DNA of 64,000 nt from Paucibacter sp. B2R-40 (GTDB lineage Bacteria; Pseudomonadota; Gammaproteobacteria; Burkholderiales; Burkholderiaceae_C). This document shows, one piece after another, positions 53,393 to 61,778 of the stretch. Every line of letters begins with the position of its first letter. The first letter of the stretch is position 1. The stretch is taken from positions 107,056-171,055 of the forward strand of contig NZ_JAJIRP010000013.1 of NCBI RefSeq assembly GCF_025717555.1, in the 5' to 3' direction. The notes below the pieces were generated by a model that ran no database searches, was not told the origin of the DNA, and saw nothing but the letters and a program-made list of their open reading frames with translations. The position numbers and the translations under genes are program-made.

Positions 53393-53803
53393 TCAACGCC
53401 CTGGCTCATGACCGTCATAGCGTGGGAGATCGACATCCATCTCTTCCCACGAGGCCTTTGAGGATACAAAGTTGTGCGACATGGGGCGCTCAACGATGGT
53501 GGAGTCGAGGATGCCCAGGCGCAGCCCGAGCCGCTCGGGGTCCGCGGCGTTCGAGCTGAACAGTGGCGAGGCGCAGGTCGCGCAAAAATGCTTGCTCCGA
53601 CCCGGGGCTGTTTCATAGCTGCGAATGCTTTCTTCGCCCCGCGAGATCCGCAGGCCACTCGATCGAATGAAGCCATTGGTGGCGAAGGCTGTGCCGCTCG
53701 ACTTGCGGCATTTGGAACAGTGGCAATGAATGATGGCCTCAATGCCGCCCTGAATTTCCAAAGCTACCGCTCCGCATAGGCAATTTGCTATGTAGCTATT
53801 CAT
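53393..53803 (-). CDS. GFA-family (CENP-V/GFA domain) protein
   Basis: 136 residues with the zinc-binding cysteines of the family: CLCGAVALEI, HCHCSKCRKSSGTAFATNGF and FCATCASPLFSS. Relatives of glutathione-dependent formaldehyde-activating enzyme bind zinc with these motifs and many bind glutathione conjugates, but few have a proven reaction. Its place among GST and glutaredoxin genes suits a role in electrophile detoxification. Confidence 0.88.
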   Translation of the reverse strand: MNSYIANCLCGAVALEIQGGIEAIIHCHCSKCRKSSGTAFATNGFIRSSGLRISRGEESIRSYETAPGRSKHFCATCASPLFSSNAADPERLGLRLGILDSTIVERPMSHNFVSSKASWEEMDVDLPRYDGHEPGR

Positions 53804-53863
53804 GGCATCACCTCTTGTTCTGCGGGGCGGCGTGAAGAATCGGATGGCGGGAAATATACATAC

Positions 53864-54364
53864 CTACGATTTGACACGCGATGCCTCTATTTTGCCCAGC
53901 AGCCACTGCAGTCCTGCAAGGTGCTGCTGATCGTGGCTGCAGAGGTAATGCACCAGGCTGCGCATGGACAGGGGACCATAGCCTTCAAACACCGCCGTGC
54001 GTTCGAGTTGCGGTGGCGTCAAACTGCCAATGAGCGCCACGGTCTGCAGACGTGCCGCGCGAAAGGCAGCCAACACTGCGACGGCATCTGCTTCGCCATA
54101 AGCACGCTCTTTGGCCAGCGCCTCGGTGTCGATCGATGCCAGGGTGGGGTGAAGTTCGGTCAGCGTACGGTGAAAGCGCAGGTGATAACCTTCAATCTCA
54201 ATGTCGCGAACATGGCAGACCTGCTCGATCGCCGTCAGCGCTTCACTGGGCACGCCGTCCCAAGATGGAGGCGACCAATTGCGGAACGCGGCGGGAAACG
54301 CGGCGTAGTGTTCTTCAAGTTGCTGCGGGAAGGCCTGCAGCGCGGCAAGGGTGACTGGATTCAT
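53864..54364 (-). CDS. DinB-like / YfiT metalloenzyme
   Basis: 166 residues from ATG 54364 (MNPVTLAALQAFPQQLEEHY). Four-helix DinB fold with the metal-binding His pattern: EQVCHVRDIEIEGYHLRF and SLVHYLCSHDQQHLAGLQWLL. Such proteins often act as thiol-dependent S-transferases (bacillithiol, mycothiol or glutathione). The context of glutathione enzymes favours a detoxification role, but this is inference. Confidence 0.83.
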   Translation of the reverse strand: MNPVTLAALQAFPQQLEEHYAAFPAAFRNWSPPSWDGVPSEALTAIEQVCHVRDIEIEGYHLRFHRTLTELHPTLASIDTEALAKERAYGEADAVAVLAAFRAARLQTVALIGSLTPPQLERTAVFEGYGPLSMRSLVHYLCSHDQQHLAGLQWLLGKIEASRVKS

Positions 54365-54444
54365 TGCTTGAGGATGGAGTGTGGATTGGGTAGAGGGTCT
54401 GAGCTTGAAATGATCCGCCGCAGCGAGCCAGCTCCGGTGATCGC

Positions 54445-55002
54445 TTAGCCATCGGAGCGCGCATGCTTGCTCAGTTCGTACAACACGTCGGGGCATTTCT
54501 CTTCATTGGCTTCGCCGTCAGTCAACTCGATGGGCACAAAGCCGAATCTTTCGTAGAACTGCCTGGCGCCCGTGTTGGCCTGAAAGGTATACAGCCGCAC
54601 TTGCTTGGCCATGCAGCCCGACTCGTCGTATCGCGCCAGGCCGACCGAAGGCGATTGGTTTGCGGCCCCTGGTGGCCCGAGGACCGGATTCTCACGCGCT
54701 CCGGCCAGCGCGCTTCGCAATAGCGCAGCACCGACGCCTTGTCCGACCGATTCTGGCCGAATATAGAGCTGGTCAATCCACAGAATCGATCCGGAGCAGA
54801 GGGTCGCCACAAAGCCAACAGTTGCACCATCGACTACCGCCAGCGTCAGGCTTGCTGTCGGGAGAAGCGTGTCGCGAACCCACAGGCGGACTTCTTCGTC
54901 GGAATGGACCAAGGGCGCAAAGTGAAGGAACTTCTTTCTTGAAGCAAGGTAGATCTGCGCAATCTCGGCCGCGTCGCTGTGGTTGGCAGAACGAAGCAGC
55001 AT
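54445..55002 (-). CDS. GNAT N-acetyltransferase with an unusual insert
   Basis: 185 residues from ATG 55002 (MLLRSANHSDAAEIAQIYLASRKKF), which has GGAAGG before it. GNAT motif A is LYIRPESVGQGVGAALLRSAL, and the C-terminal part is VRLYTFQANTGARQFYERFGFVPIELTDGEANEEKCPDVLYEL. Between them are about 30 extra residues (from ENPVLGPPG to SGCMAK), where close relatives usually run straight into the LYTFQ strand. The frame is open and the acetyl-CoA loop intact. Substrate unknown. Confidence 0.83.
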   Translation of the reverse strand: MLLRSANHSDAAEIAQIYLASRKKFLHFAPLVHSDEEVRLWVRDTLLPTASLTLAVVDGATVGFVATLCSGSILWIDQLYIRPESVGQGVGAALLRSALAGARENPVLGPPGAANQSPSVGLARYDESGCMAKQVRLYTFQANTGARQFYERFGFVPIELTDGEANEEKCPDVLYELSKHARSDG

Positions 55003-55122
55003 TTGAATTTCCTTCCATATTGGTGGCGTTCCTATTCCGGGGCCCAAACAGCACCGAACAGCCGCGCCCTGGGCGGCAAATCAAGCCGGAGATCGAAGCG
55101 ATCGCTGACTCGTCAATGCTTT

Positions 55123-55203
55123 GTTCCAAATTCTGAAACAGTGACTTGCAAGCGCCGGGGATTCTATTGGGGACTTGATTGGAGGACAGTTCAGTCATTC
55201 GCT
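55123..55203 (+). promoter_or_regulatory. 81-bp shared promoter element, copy C (GST)
   Basis: GTTCCAAATTCTGAAAC at 55123-55139, TTG at 55146, GATTCT at 55160-55165, exactly 20 bases, then ACAGTTCAGTCATTCGCT at 55186-55203. It ends 92 bases before the GST ATG. The eight bases GTTCCAAA and the last block are identical or nearly so to copy A. Confidence 0.75.
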
Positions 55204-55295
55204 GCACGTTCAAGGCGGCGAAGGCCAAAACCAGATCCCGGATCCGGAAAGAGCCCAGGCTCAATTTATTCAGTTCACACTTTTTGGAGAACCCT

Positions 55296-55928
55296 ATGTC
55301 CGCAGTCAATCACCCCGTCAAGCTTTACACCTTCCCTTTGTCCGGCCACGCTCACCGCGTGCGGCTGGCACTGTCCCTGCTCAATGTGCCGACCGAATTG
55401 GTCGAAGTGGATTTGCGCAAAGGCGCGCAAAAGCAGCCCGGCTTCCTGGCGCTGAACCCCTTTGGCCAGGTGCCTGTGATTGAAGACCAGGGCACCGTGG
55501 TGGCCGACTCCAACGCCATCCTGGTCTACCTGGCGCGCAAGTACGGCAATAGCGACTGGTTGCCCAGTGATCCAGCGGGCGAAGCCGCTGTGCAGCGCTG
55601 GTTGTCGGTGGCGGCGGGGCTGGTGGCCTTCGGCCCCGCAGCGGCGCGCTTGGTGACGGTGTTCGGTGCCGGCTTTAATGCCGACGAAGTGATCAACCGC
55701 GCCCATGGCCTGCTGAAGGTGATGGACGCCGAACTGGCCGGCCGTGACTTCTTGCTCGGCGCCAAGCCCAGCATCGCCGACATCGCCAACTACAGCTATA
55801 TTGCCCACGCACCGGAAGGCAATGTCTCGCTGGAAGCTTATCCGCATGTGCGCGCCTGGTTGGCTCGCATCGAAGCCTTGCCCGGTTTCGTCGGCATGCA
55901 AAAGACCCCGGTCGGCCTGGCAGCCTGA
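55296..55928 (+). CDS. glutathione S-transferase
   Basis: 210 residues. The thioredoxin-like N-domain is [25 protein letters not shown], with cis-Pro in FGQVPVIED and the glutathione-gamma-Glu loop [15 protein letters not shown]. The helical C-domain includes [24 protein letters not shown]. The active residue is probably the Ser of PLSGHAHR. It conjugates glutathione to electrophiles. It is the first gene after element C, with the redox fusion gene 31 bases downstream. Confidence 0.92.
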   Translation: MSAVNHPVKLYTFPLSGHAHRVRLALSLLNVPTELVEVDLRKGAQKQPGFLALNPFGQVPVIEDQGTVVADSNAILVYLARKYGNSDWLPSDPAGEAAVQRWLSVAAGLVAFGPAAARLVTVFGAGFNADEVINRAHGLLKVMDAELAGRDFLLGAKPSIADIANYSYIAHAPEGNVSLEAYPHVRAWLARIEALPGFVGMQKTPVGLAA

Positions 55929-55959
55929 TCGCCTGATCGCCGCTAAGGAGCAGTCCCCG

Positions 55960-58140
55960 ATGGCTACGAACGAATTCATCGCCCCAGCGGGCTCGCCCTG
56001 GCACAGCGGCGAGCGCAGCATCCACGAACGAATGGGCAATGCCGCACAGCTGGAATCGTTCGGCCGTCGGGTTATCCGCGACTACATGCCCGATCAGCAC
56101 CGGGACTTTTACAAGCAACTGCCCTTCATGGTGGTCGGCGCGCTGGATGCCCAGGGCCAGCCCTGGGCCAGCTTGATCGAGGGCCAGCCCGGCTTCATGC
56201 ATTCACCCGCACCCAAGCGGCTCGATGTGCGGGCGCTGCCGGGCCGGGGCGACCCGGTGCGCGCCGCCTTGCTGACCGGAGCGCCGGTCGGCATGCTGGG
56301 CATCGAGTTGCACAGCCGGCGCCGTAACCGCCTCAATGGCCAGGTGCTGGCGGCTAATGCGGGCGGCTTTTCGTTGCAAGTGGGCCATGCCTTCGGCAAC
56401 TGCCCGCAATACATTCAACACCGCGACTTCTCTTTTGCGCGGCCACCCGCCGACGAGCATCTGGTACCGCTGGAGCAACTGACGGCGCTCGACGCCGAGG
56501 CTCGCGCGCTGATCGCGGCGGCCGACACTTTCTTTGTCGCCAGCGCCCATCCCGGCGGCGAAGCCGACCATCCCTTGCCGACGGTGGACGTGTCGCACCG
56601 GGGTGGCAAGCCCGGCTTTGTGAAGATCGCAGGTACTGAGCGCCCCCAGGCCGACGACGTACGTCGTCCGCCCCCCGAGGGGGTCAAGAAAGGTCGGGGC
56701 GGCCCATCCCTTTCTTGTGAAGATTTGCTGCATATTCCCGACTTCGCCGGCAATATGCATTTCAATACCTTCGGCAATCTGCTGCTCAATCCGCGCGCTG
56801 GCCTGGTCTTCGTCGACTTCAGCAATGGCGATGTTTTGCAACTGGCCGGCGAGGCACAGATTCAGTTTGAAGGTCCGGAGATCGCCGCCTTTCAAGGGGC
56901 GGAGCGGATCTGGACCTTCCGCGTCACGCAAGTGCTGCGCCGGCGCGGCGCGCTGGCCTTGCGCTGGGCGCTGCAACAGTTTTCGCCCAACTCCTTGATG
57001 ACGGGGTCTTGGGAAGCGGCCGAGGCCAGCCTGGCGGCGGCGACGCTGAAACAACACTGGCGGCCCTTCAAGCTCGCCCGGGTTGTGGATGAAAGCAGCA
57101 CGGTGCGCAGCTTCTATCTGGAGCCGGCCGACGGCCATGCCTTGCTGCCCTTCCTGGCTGGCCAGCATTTGCCGATCCGCGTCAATGTGGACGGTACGCC
57201 CTTAATGCGCACCTATACCTTGTCGGCCGCGCCGAGCGACGGCTTTTATCGCCTCAGCATCAAGCGGGGCGGGCGGGTGTCGGAGTTTCTGCACGATCAG
57301 CTCAAGCTTGGCGATTTGATCGAGGCGCGTGCGCCGCAAGGCGACTTCACGGTCAACGCGCTGGAGCGCCGCCCGCTGGTGCTCTTGGCCGGCGGTATTG
57401 GCGTGACGCCCATGCTATCGATGCTGCGCCATGTGGTGTTCGAGGGCCTGCGCAAGCGCAGAGTTAGGCCGACTTACTTTTTCTACTCGACTCGCCACAT
57501 CGCCGAGCGCGGCTTCGATGCCGAGCTGGCGGAGTTGGTGCAACGCGCCAAGGGTGCGGTGCGGGTGTTGCGCGTGACAGATGCGCCGGAGCAGGGCGCC
57601 GTCGCGGGGCGCGACTTCGATGTGCTGGGCCGCATCGATATGGCGCTGCTCAAAGCCCAGCTGCCGTTTGATGACCATGATTTTTTCCTCTGCGGCCCGC
57701 CGCCCTTTATGCAGGCCCTGTATGACGGGCTGCGTGATTTGCGCGTCAGCGATGAGCGCATTCATGCCGAGGCCTTTGGCCCGGCCTCGATGCAGCGGCG
57801 CCAAGATGTGGCAGTCGCAGTGCCGGAACTGGCGCCGGTGGCCAGCAGCGATGTGGCGGTGCAGTTCGCCGAGTCCAGCAAGGAAGCCCGCTGGACGCCC
57901 GCCAGCGGCAGCTTGCTGGAACTGGCCGAGGCGCGTGGCCTCAGCCCCGAGTTCTCCTGCCGAGGTGGGTCCTGCGGCAGCTGCCGCACCCAGGTGCTGG
58001 AGGGCGAGGTGACTTATCTGTCGCCTCCGGCTTTCAAGGCCGCGCCCGGTGAGGCCTTGCTTTGCTGCGCGATGCCGGCGGCACCGCGTGATCAGGGGCA
58101 GGACAAGACGGTGCCGATCAAGCTGGTGTTGAAGCTGTAA
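55960..58140 (+). CDS. PNPOx / ferredoxin-reductase / 2Fe-2S three-domain fusion
   Basis: 726 residues. About 1-340: PNPOx-like split barrel (FMVVGALDAQGQPWASLIEGQPGF, HPLPTVDVSHRGGKPGFVKI, DFAGNMHFNTFGNLLLNP). About 360-610: FAD (MRTYTLSAAPSD) and NAD(P)-binding (VLLAGGIGVTPMLSMLRHV) reductase. About 640-726: plant-type [2Fe-2S] ferredoxin (CRGGSCGSCRTQVL...CC). This could pass electrons from NAD(P)H through FAD and the cluster to an FMN site. Residues of about 228-249 come from a palindromic repeat and interrupt the barrel domain before LLHIPDFAGN. It follows GST, with AAGGAG before ATG 55960. Confidence 0.87.
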   Translation: MATNEFIAPAGSPWHSGERSIHERMGNAAQLESFGRRVIRDYMPDQHRDFYKQLPFMVVGALDAQGQPWASLIEGQPGFMHSPAPKRLDVRALPGRGDPVRAALLTGAPVGMLGIELHSRRRNRLNGQVLAANAGGFSLQVGHAFGNCPQYIQHRDFSFARPPADEHLVPLEQLTALDAEARALIAAADTFFVASAHPGGEADHPLPTVDVSHRGGKPGFVKIAGTERPQADDVRRPPPEGVKKGRGGPSLSCEDLLHIPDFAGNMHFNTFGNLLLNPRAGLVFVDFSNGDVLQLAGEAQIQFEGPEIAAFQGAERIWTFRVTQVLRRRGALALRWALQQFSPNSLMTGSWEAAEASLAAATLKQHWRPFKLARVVDESSTVRSFYLEPADGHALLPFLAGQHLPIRVNVDGTPLMRTYTLSAAPSDGFYRLSIKRGGRVSEFLHDQLKLGDLIEARAPQGDFTVNALERRPLVLLAGGIGVTPMLSMLRHVVFEGLRKRRVRPTYFFYSTRHIAERGFDAELAELVQRAKGAVRVLRVTDAPEQGAVAGRDFDVLGRIDMALLKAQLPFDDHDFFLCGPPPFMQALYDGLRDLRVSDERIHAEAFGPASMQRRQDVAVAVPELAPVASSDVAVQFAESSKEARWTPASGSLLELAEARGLSPEFSCRGGSCGSCRTQVLEGEVTYLSPPAFKAAPGEALLCCAMPAAPRDQGQDKTVPIKLVLKL
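56641..56705 (+). repeat. palindromic interspersed repeat inside the fusion gene
   Basis: 65 bp: CGCCCCCAGG at 56641, a perfect 16-bp palindrome GACGACGTACGTCGTC (56653-56668), CCCCCC-GA-GGGGG core (56671-56683) and GGGGCGGCCC at the end. Ends and core match the element at 33861-33929. It lies in sense orientation to its host gene, and the frame stays open. Confidence 0.75.
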
Positions 58141-58182
58141 GCGCAAACCGGCAAGGACTACCGGCCAAGTGCCTGCTTGGGG

Positions 58183-58938
58183 TCAGTCCGCAGCGGGGCC
58201 GAAGTCGATCACCGTGTCGTCTCCCCAAGGGAATTCTCGGGACCGGGTCGACCATGCCATCGCGGCTGGTTTCATCCGGAATTGCTCGATCAAATAGGGC
58301 ATGCCTTCACTGGCGAACAGGTCCGGCAGGGTGGTCAACTGGAAGTGCAGATGCGGCACTCGTGAATCCCCCGAATTGCCGACCCGCCCAATCAACTGCC
58401 CGCGAACCAACTGCTGGCCTTGTTTTACTTGCACCGAGCCCGGTTGCAAATGCGCATACTGGGCAAATTGACCGTTAGGCAATTGGACTACCACCCGGTT
58501 GCCGCCGAGGTTCTCCATCGTGATCGGCAAGGCAGGTTCGAAACCAGCCGCCGTTCTGGGGATATTGTCCGGATAGCCATCGCGCGCCAAGACGACCGCC
58601 CCTTCGGCAACGGCCAGCACGTTTTTCCCATACGCGTAGTAGGCCCGCACATCGCGTGCGTCGCCGGCAAATTGCGAGCCGTCCTTTTGTTTGCGCCAGT
58701 CAATTGCAAAGCGTCTTGAGTTTTGCGCGAGCCCATCGGTGACAACCAAGCCCATGCGGTGATGGGAATCGAGGTGAGGGCCGTTACGGGGATGCCAGTC
58801 GCTGCCTGTCAAAGGGCGACCGAATACTGGCACCGGGGCGAGCTGAACCGGGATCAAGGGGCCGTCGACACTGTCGTTGTCCAGCCGCACCCGGCTGAGT
58901 GTGCGTTGCGCAAGCGCGTGCTTAGCGTTCCCGCTCAA
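58183..58938 (-). CDS. M23-family (LytM-like) peptidase, N-terminus uncertain
   Basis: About 251 residues. Peptidase M23 signatures are HHRMGLVVTD (where the family has a first His/Asp zinc pair), DGYPDNIPRTA, GGNRVVVQLPNGQFAQYAHLQPGSV and VPHLHFQLTT. The first frame start is TTG 58938; the next upstream ATG in frame is followed at once by TGA. The protein therefore lacks the signal peptide and N-terminal domain expected of a cell-wall hydrolase, and may be truncated or start at a rare codon. It stands alone. Confidence 0.7.
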   Translation of the reverse strand: MSGNAKHALAQRTLSRVRLDNDSVDGPLIPVQLAPVPVFGRPLTGSDWHPRNGPHLDSHHRMGLVVTDGLAQNSRRFAIDWRKQKDGSQFAGDARDVRAYYAYGKNVLAVAEGAVVLARDGYPDNIPRTAAGFEPALPITMENLGGNRVVVQLPNGQFAQYAHLQPGSVQVKQGQQLVRGQLIGRVGNSGDSRVPHLHFQLTTLPDLFASEGMPYLIEQFRMKPAAMAWSTRSREFPWGDDTVIDFGPAAD

Positions 58939-59023
58939 AGTGGTGATTCCGGCCGCGGCGAGTTTCGTCAGCAGGTATCAGACCATGTTGGCAAAAGGGA
59001 GCAGTCGTTTGCCGAATCAAGTT

Positions 59024-60436
59024 TCAGCCATCAATGCGCGGCAGCCTTTCTTTGGCGACACGGCGCAGCAGCGCCGTCAGCGCTACCGCAGCGATGGTCA
59101 ACCCGACGATCAGCGCAATCCAGAAGCCGCTCGCCCCCATGGCCTGGTCCGGACGCCAGGGCAGCCACTGCGGCGCCAGCCCCAGCACGCAGCCCAACGG
59201 TAAGGCGAAGCCCCAAAACGCGGTCAGGTGAATCACCATCGGCGCGCGCGTCACCTTGTAGCCGCGAATCGCGCAGCTGGTGGCCACTTGGGTGGCATCC
59301 GAGAGTTGAAACAAGGCGGCAAAAATCAACAGTTGGGCGGCCAGCGCGGCGACGGTCACATCGCTGGTGTATGCCCCGGCGATTTGCGCTTTGCACAATG
59401 CCATAAACGCAGCGGAAGCACAGGCCAGCGCCAGCGCCGTGGCCACGCCCACCCAAGAGCGAAAGCGCGCTTCGTAGGCGTCGCCCGCGCCCAGCGATTG
59501 GCCGACCCGGGTCAGCAGCGCAATGCCCAGACTCAGCGGCAGCATGAACATCAAGGAGGAGAAATTGAGTGCAATTTGATGGGCGGCCACCTGGGTGGTG
59601 CCGAACTTGGCCACCAGCAAGGCAATCAGGCTGAAGGCGCTGCTCTCGGCAAAGTAGGTCACACCTATGGGCAGGCCGAGCTTGAGCAGGCTGCGGATCT
59701 CGGGCCAATGCGGCGCCTCCCAGTGCGTGAAGGGCCAGGTGCTGCGGTAGACCGGGCTGCGCCGCATCCACCACAGCAAACCGCCCAGGTTGAACCACAC
59801 GCACAACATCGTGGACCAGGCGCAGCCCAGACCGCCCAGCTGTGGCAAGCCCCAATGGCCGTAAATAAGCAGCCAGTTCAGCAGCACATTGAGGCCCAAC
59901 GCACCCAGGGCGAACATCATCAGTGGCTTGGTTTGGTTCAGGCTGGTGCTGTAGCCATAGAGCACCCGGTAGCAAGCAAATGCGGGCAGGGCCAGGCTGG
60001 TGATGTGGACAAAGTTCTTGGCTAAGGCGCGCACCGGTGGGTCCAGGGTCAGCAGCTCGAACACAAGGCCAGCCAGATTCGCTACGCCCATGGCCAGCAC
60101 GCCCAGGCCCAGCGCCTTCCACAGCGCCTGGCGCACCACATGCGGCACGAGATGCAATTCCTCGGCGCCGACATGGTGAGCCACGGTGGGGCTGACCGAC
60201 ATCATCACGCCCATCAGCGTGATGATGACCATGCTCCAGATCGACCCGCCCAGCGAAACCCCCGCCAAGTCCTGCGCCGAGGCATTGCCCGCCATGGCCA
60301 CATCGGCCACCGACATGCCGACCGTGGCCAATTGGCCAATCAAGATCGGCCAAGCCAGCTGCCAAAGTGCGGCCACTTCGGCGCGGATCTGCGCGCGTGA
60401 AGGTTTGGGGTGGGAATGTGGGTTCAAATGATTCAT
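59024..60436 (-). CDS. MATE-family multidrug efflux transporter
   Basis: 470 residues from ATG 60436 (MNHLNPHSHPKPSRAQIRAE), with about 12 membrane spans. NorM-like motifs include LWQLAWPILIGQLATVGMSVADVAMAGN, VSPTVAHHVGAEE, GYSTSLNQTKPLM and LGIALLTRVGQSLGAGD. It exports cationic drugs or toxic metabolites with a Na+ or H+ gradient. Its 5' region holds an 18-bp palindrome just upstream of the start (60452-60469). Confidence 0.92.
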   Translation of the reverse strand: MNHLNPHSHPKPSRAQIRAEVAALWQLAWPILIGQLATVGMSVADVAMAGNASAQDLAGVSLGGSIWSMVIITLMGVMMSVSPTVAHHVGAEELHLVPHVVRQALWKALGLGVLAMGVANLAGLVFELLTLDPPVRALAKNFVHITSLALPAFACYRVLYGYSTSLNQTKPLMMFALGALGLNVLLNWLLIYGHWGLPQLGGLGCAWSTMLCVWFNLGGLLWWMRRSPVYRSTWPFTHWEAPHWPEIRSLLKLGLPIGVTYFAESSAFSLIALLVAKFGTTQVAAHQIALNFSSLMFMLPLSLGIALLTRVGQSLGAGDAYEARFRSWVGVATALALACASAAFMALCKAQIAGAYTSDVTVAALAAQLLIFAALFQLSDATQVATSCAIRGYKVTRAPMVIHLTAFWGFALPLGCVLGLAPQWLPWRPDQAMGASGFWIALIVGLTIAAVALTALLRRVAKERLPRIDG

Positions 60437-60451
60437 CGAATGAGGTCGGCA

Positions 60452-60469
60452 GTGGCCAAAGTTGGCCAC
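60452..60469. promoter_or_regulatory. 18-bp palindrome ahead of the MATE gene
   Basis: GTGGCCAA-AG-TTGGCCAC is a perfect 8-bp inverted repeat with a 2-base centre, 16 bases upstream of the MATE start codon. It may be a repressor operator overlapping the transcription start or early leader. The rest of 60437-60617 shows nothing else clear. Confidence 0.45.
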
Positions 60470-60617
60470 AGGTTTGACGCGGCTGCGCCGACCGCGATTG
60501 TCGGAGCGATTCATCCCACGCCATGGCTTCAATCAGGCGTTTTTCGGAAACAGTGTCTTTCGCGCCAAACGGCTAATTGAGCCAGTTGCAGTACCTTGTG
60601 GAACGCCGGCAATCGTT

Positions 60618-61682
60618 TCAGAGTTCGATCACCAACTTGCCGAAATGAGCGGCCGACCGCAGGTGCTCGTAGGCCTCGGGCACTTGCTCAAAGCCAAAGC
60701 TTTGATCGATGACGGGATGCAACTGCTTCTCTGACATGAAGCGATTCAAGCGCTGAAATTGCTCCACCGAGCCCACGCAAATGCCGTTGATGCTGGCGTT
60801 CTTGAACTGCAGAGGCAGGAGATTGGGCTGCGAGCCAAAGCCGGTCAACACACCGATTTGGGCGATCTGGCCGCCTGGCGCAACTGCGTTGATCGAGCGT
60901 TCATAGGTGTCGGGGCCGCCCAGTTCCAGAATATGGTCGACCCCGCGCCCTGCGGTCATGTCCAGCGCGACGCGGTCCCAGTCGGGTGTGCGGCGGTAGT
61001 TGATGGTTTGCCAGGCGCCGAGCGCGCGGGCTCGGGCCAGCTTGTCATCGCTGGAAGAAGTCACGATCACCCGCGCACCGGCCGCACTGGCCAGTTGCAG
61101 CCCGAACAGCGCCACGCCACCGGTGCCTTGCACCAGCACGGTGTCGCCGGCCTTCAGGCGGCCGCGCTCGAACAGCGCATGCCAAGCGGTCAAGCCCGCG
61201 CAGGGCAGGGTGGCCGCCTCGGCCAGGCTCAGGTGCTCTGGCACCGCCACCAAGGCGGAGGCTTCGATCACCAACTGCCCGCGCAAGACGCCGTCGGTCT
61301 GCCCGCCGCCCAGCGCACGGCCCAGGTAGGCAGCCGAGAACCGGCCCTCGGTCCATTCGGGAAAGAAGTTGGGGCTGACCCGATCACTCGGCTTCCATTG
61401 GCTGACGTCGGCGCCGACGGCTTCGACGATGCCAGCGCAGTCCGACAACGGTACCAGCGCTGAACTCTCGCTGGCGGGCTCTTGCATGGTCAACAAATCG
61501 CGGTAGTTGAGGCTCGCCGCAGCTACGCGCACCAGCACCTGGCCGGGGCTAACTCTTGGGCTTGGCTCAAAGCCGCTGCTCAATATGCGGCTTGCGTCCT
61601 GGCGCCGCAGGCGATAGCTGCGCTCTGCCGTGGCGGGCTGCGCCGAGGTGCTTGACGGCAAGCGATGGGTGTATGCGTTCAT
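60618..61682 (-). CDS. zinc-type alcohol dehydrogenase / quinone-oxidoreductase-like NAD(P)-dependent enzyme
   Basis: 354 residues from ATG 61682. GroES-like N-domain (VLVRVAAASLNYRDLLTM, PLSDCAGIVEAVGADVSQW), then the Rossmann part (ATLPCAGLTAWHALFERGRLKAGDTVLVQGTGGVALFGLQLA, SSDDKLARARALGA). The usual catalytic zinc Cys and the structural Cys cluster are absent, so it belongs to the zinc-free, quinone-reductase side of the MDR family. It is divergent from the TetR gene across a shared operator region and is its likely target. Confidence 0.88.
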   Translation of the reverse strand: MNAYTHRLPSSTSAQPATAERSYRLRRQDASRILSSGFEPSPRVSPGQVLVRVAAASLNYRDLLTMQEPASESSALVPLSDCAGIVEAVGADVSQWKPSDRVSPNFFPEWTEGRFSAAYLGRALGGGQTDGVLRGQLVIEASALVAVPEHLSLAEAATLPCAGLTAWHALFERGRLKAGDTVLVQGTGGVALFGLQLASAAGARVIVTSSSDDKLARARALGAWQTINYRRTPDWDRVALDMTAGRGVDHILELGGPDTYERSINAVAPGGQIAQIGVLTGFGSQPNLLPLQFKNASINGICVGSVEQFQRLNRFMSEKQLHPVIDQSFGFEQVPEAYEHLRSAAHFGKLVIEL

Positions 61683-61703
61683 GAGGAATTGATCCGAGAA
61701 GTT

Positions 61704-61771
61704 TTGTACAGATCTGTATGTTATTGTGGCGAAGCGAAACCTGTCAATCAATTATTTATTGATCTGTACAA
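61704..61771. promoter_or_regulatory. TetR operators between the dehydrogenase and its regulator
   Basis: TTGTACAGATC (61704-61714) and GATCTGTACAA (61761-61771) are exact inverted 11-mers. The first extends into the perfect 12-bp palindrome TACAGATCTGTA (61707-61718). The second overlaps a TACAAT that could be the -10 box of the tetR promoter, only 7 bases before its ATG. The layout suggests repression of both divergent genes. Confidence 0.7.
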
Positions 61772-61778
61772 TACTCGC

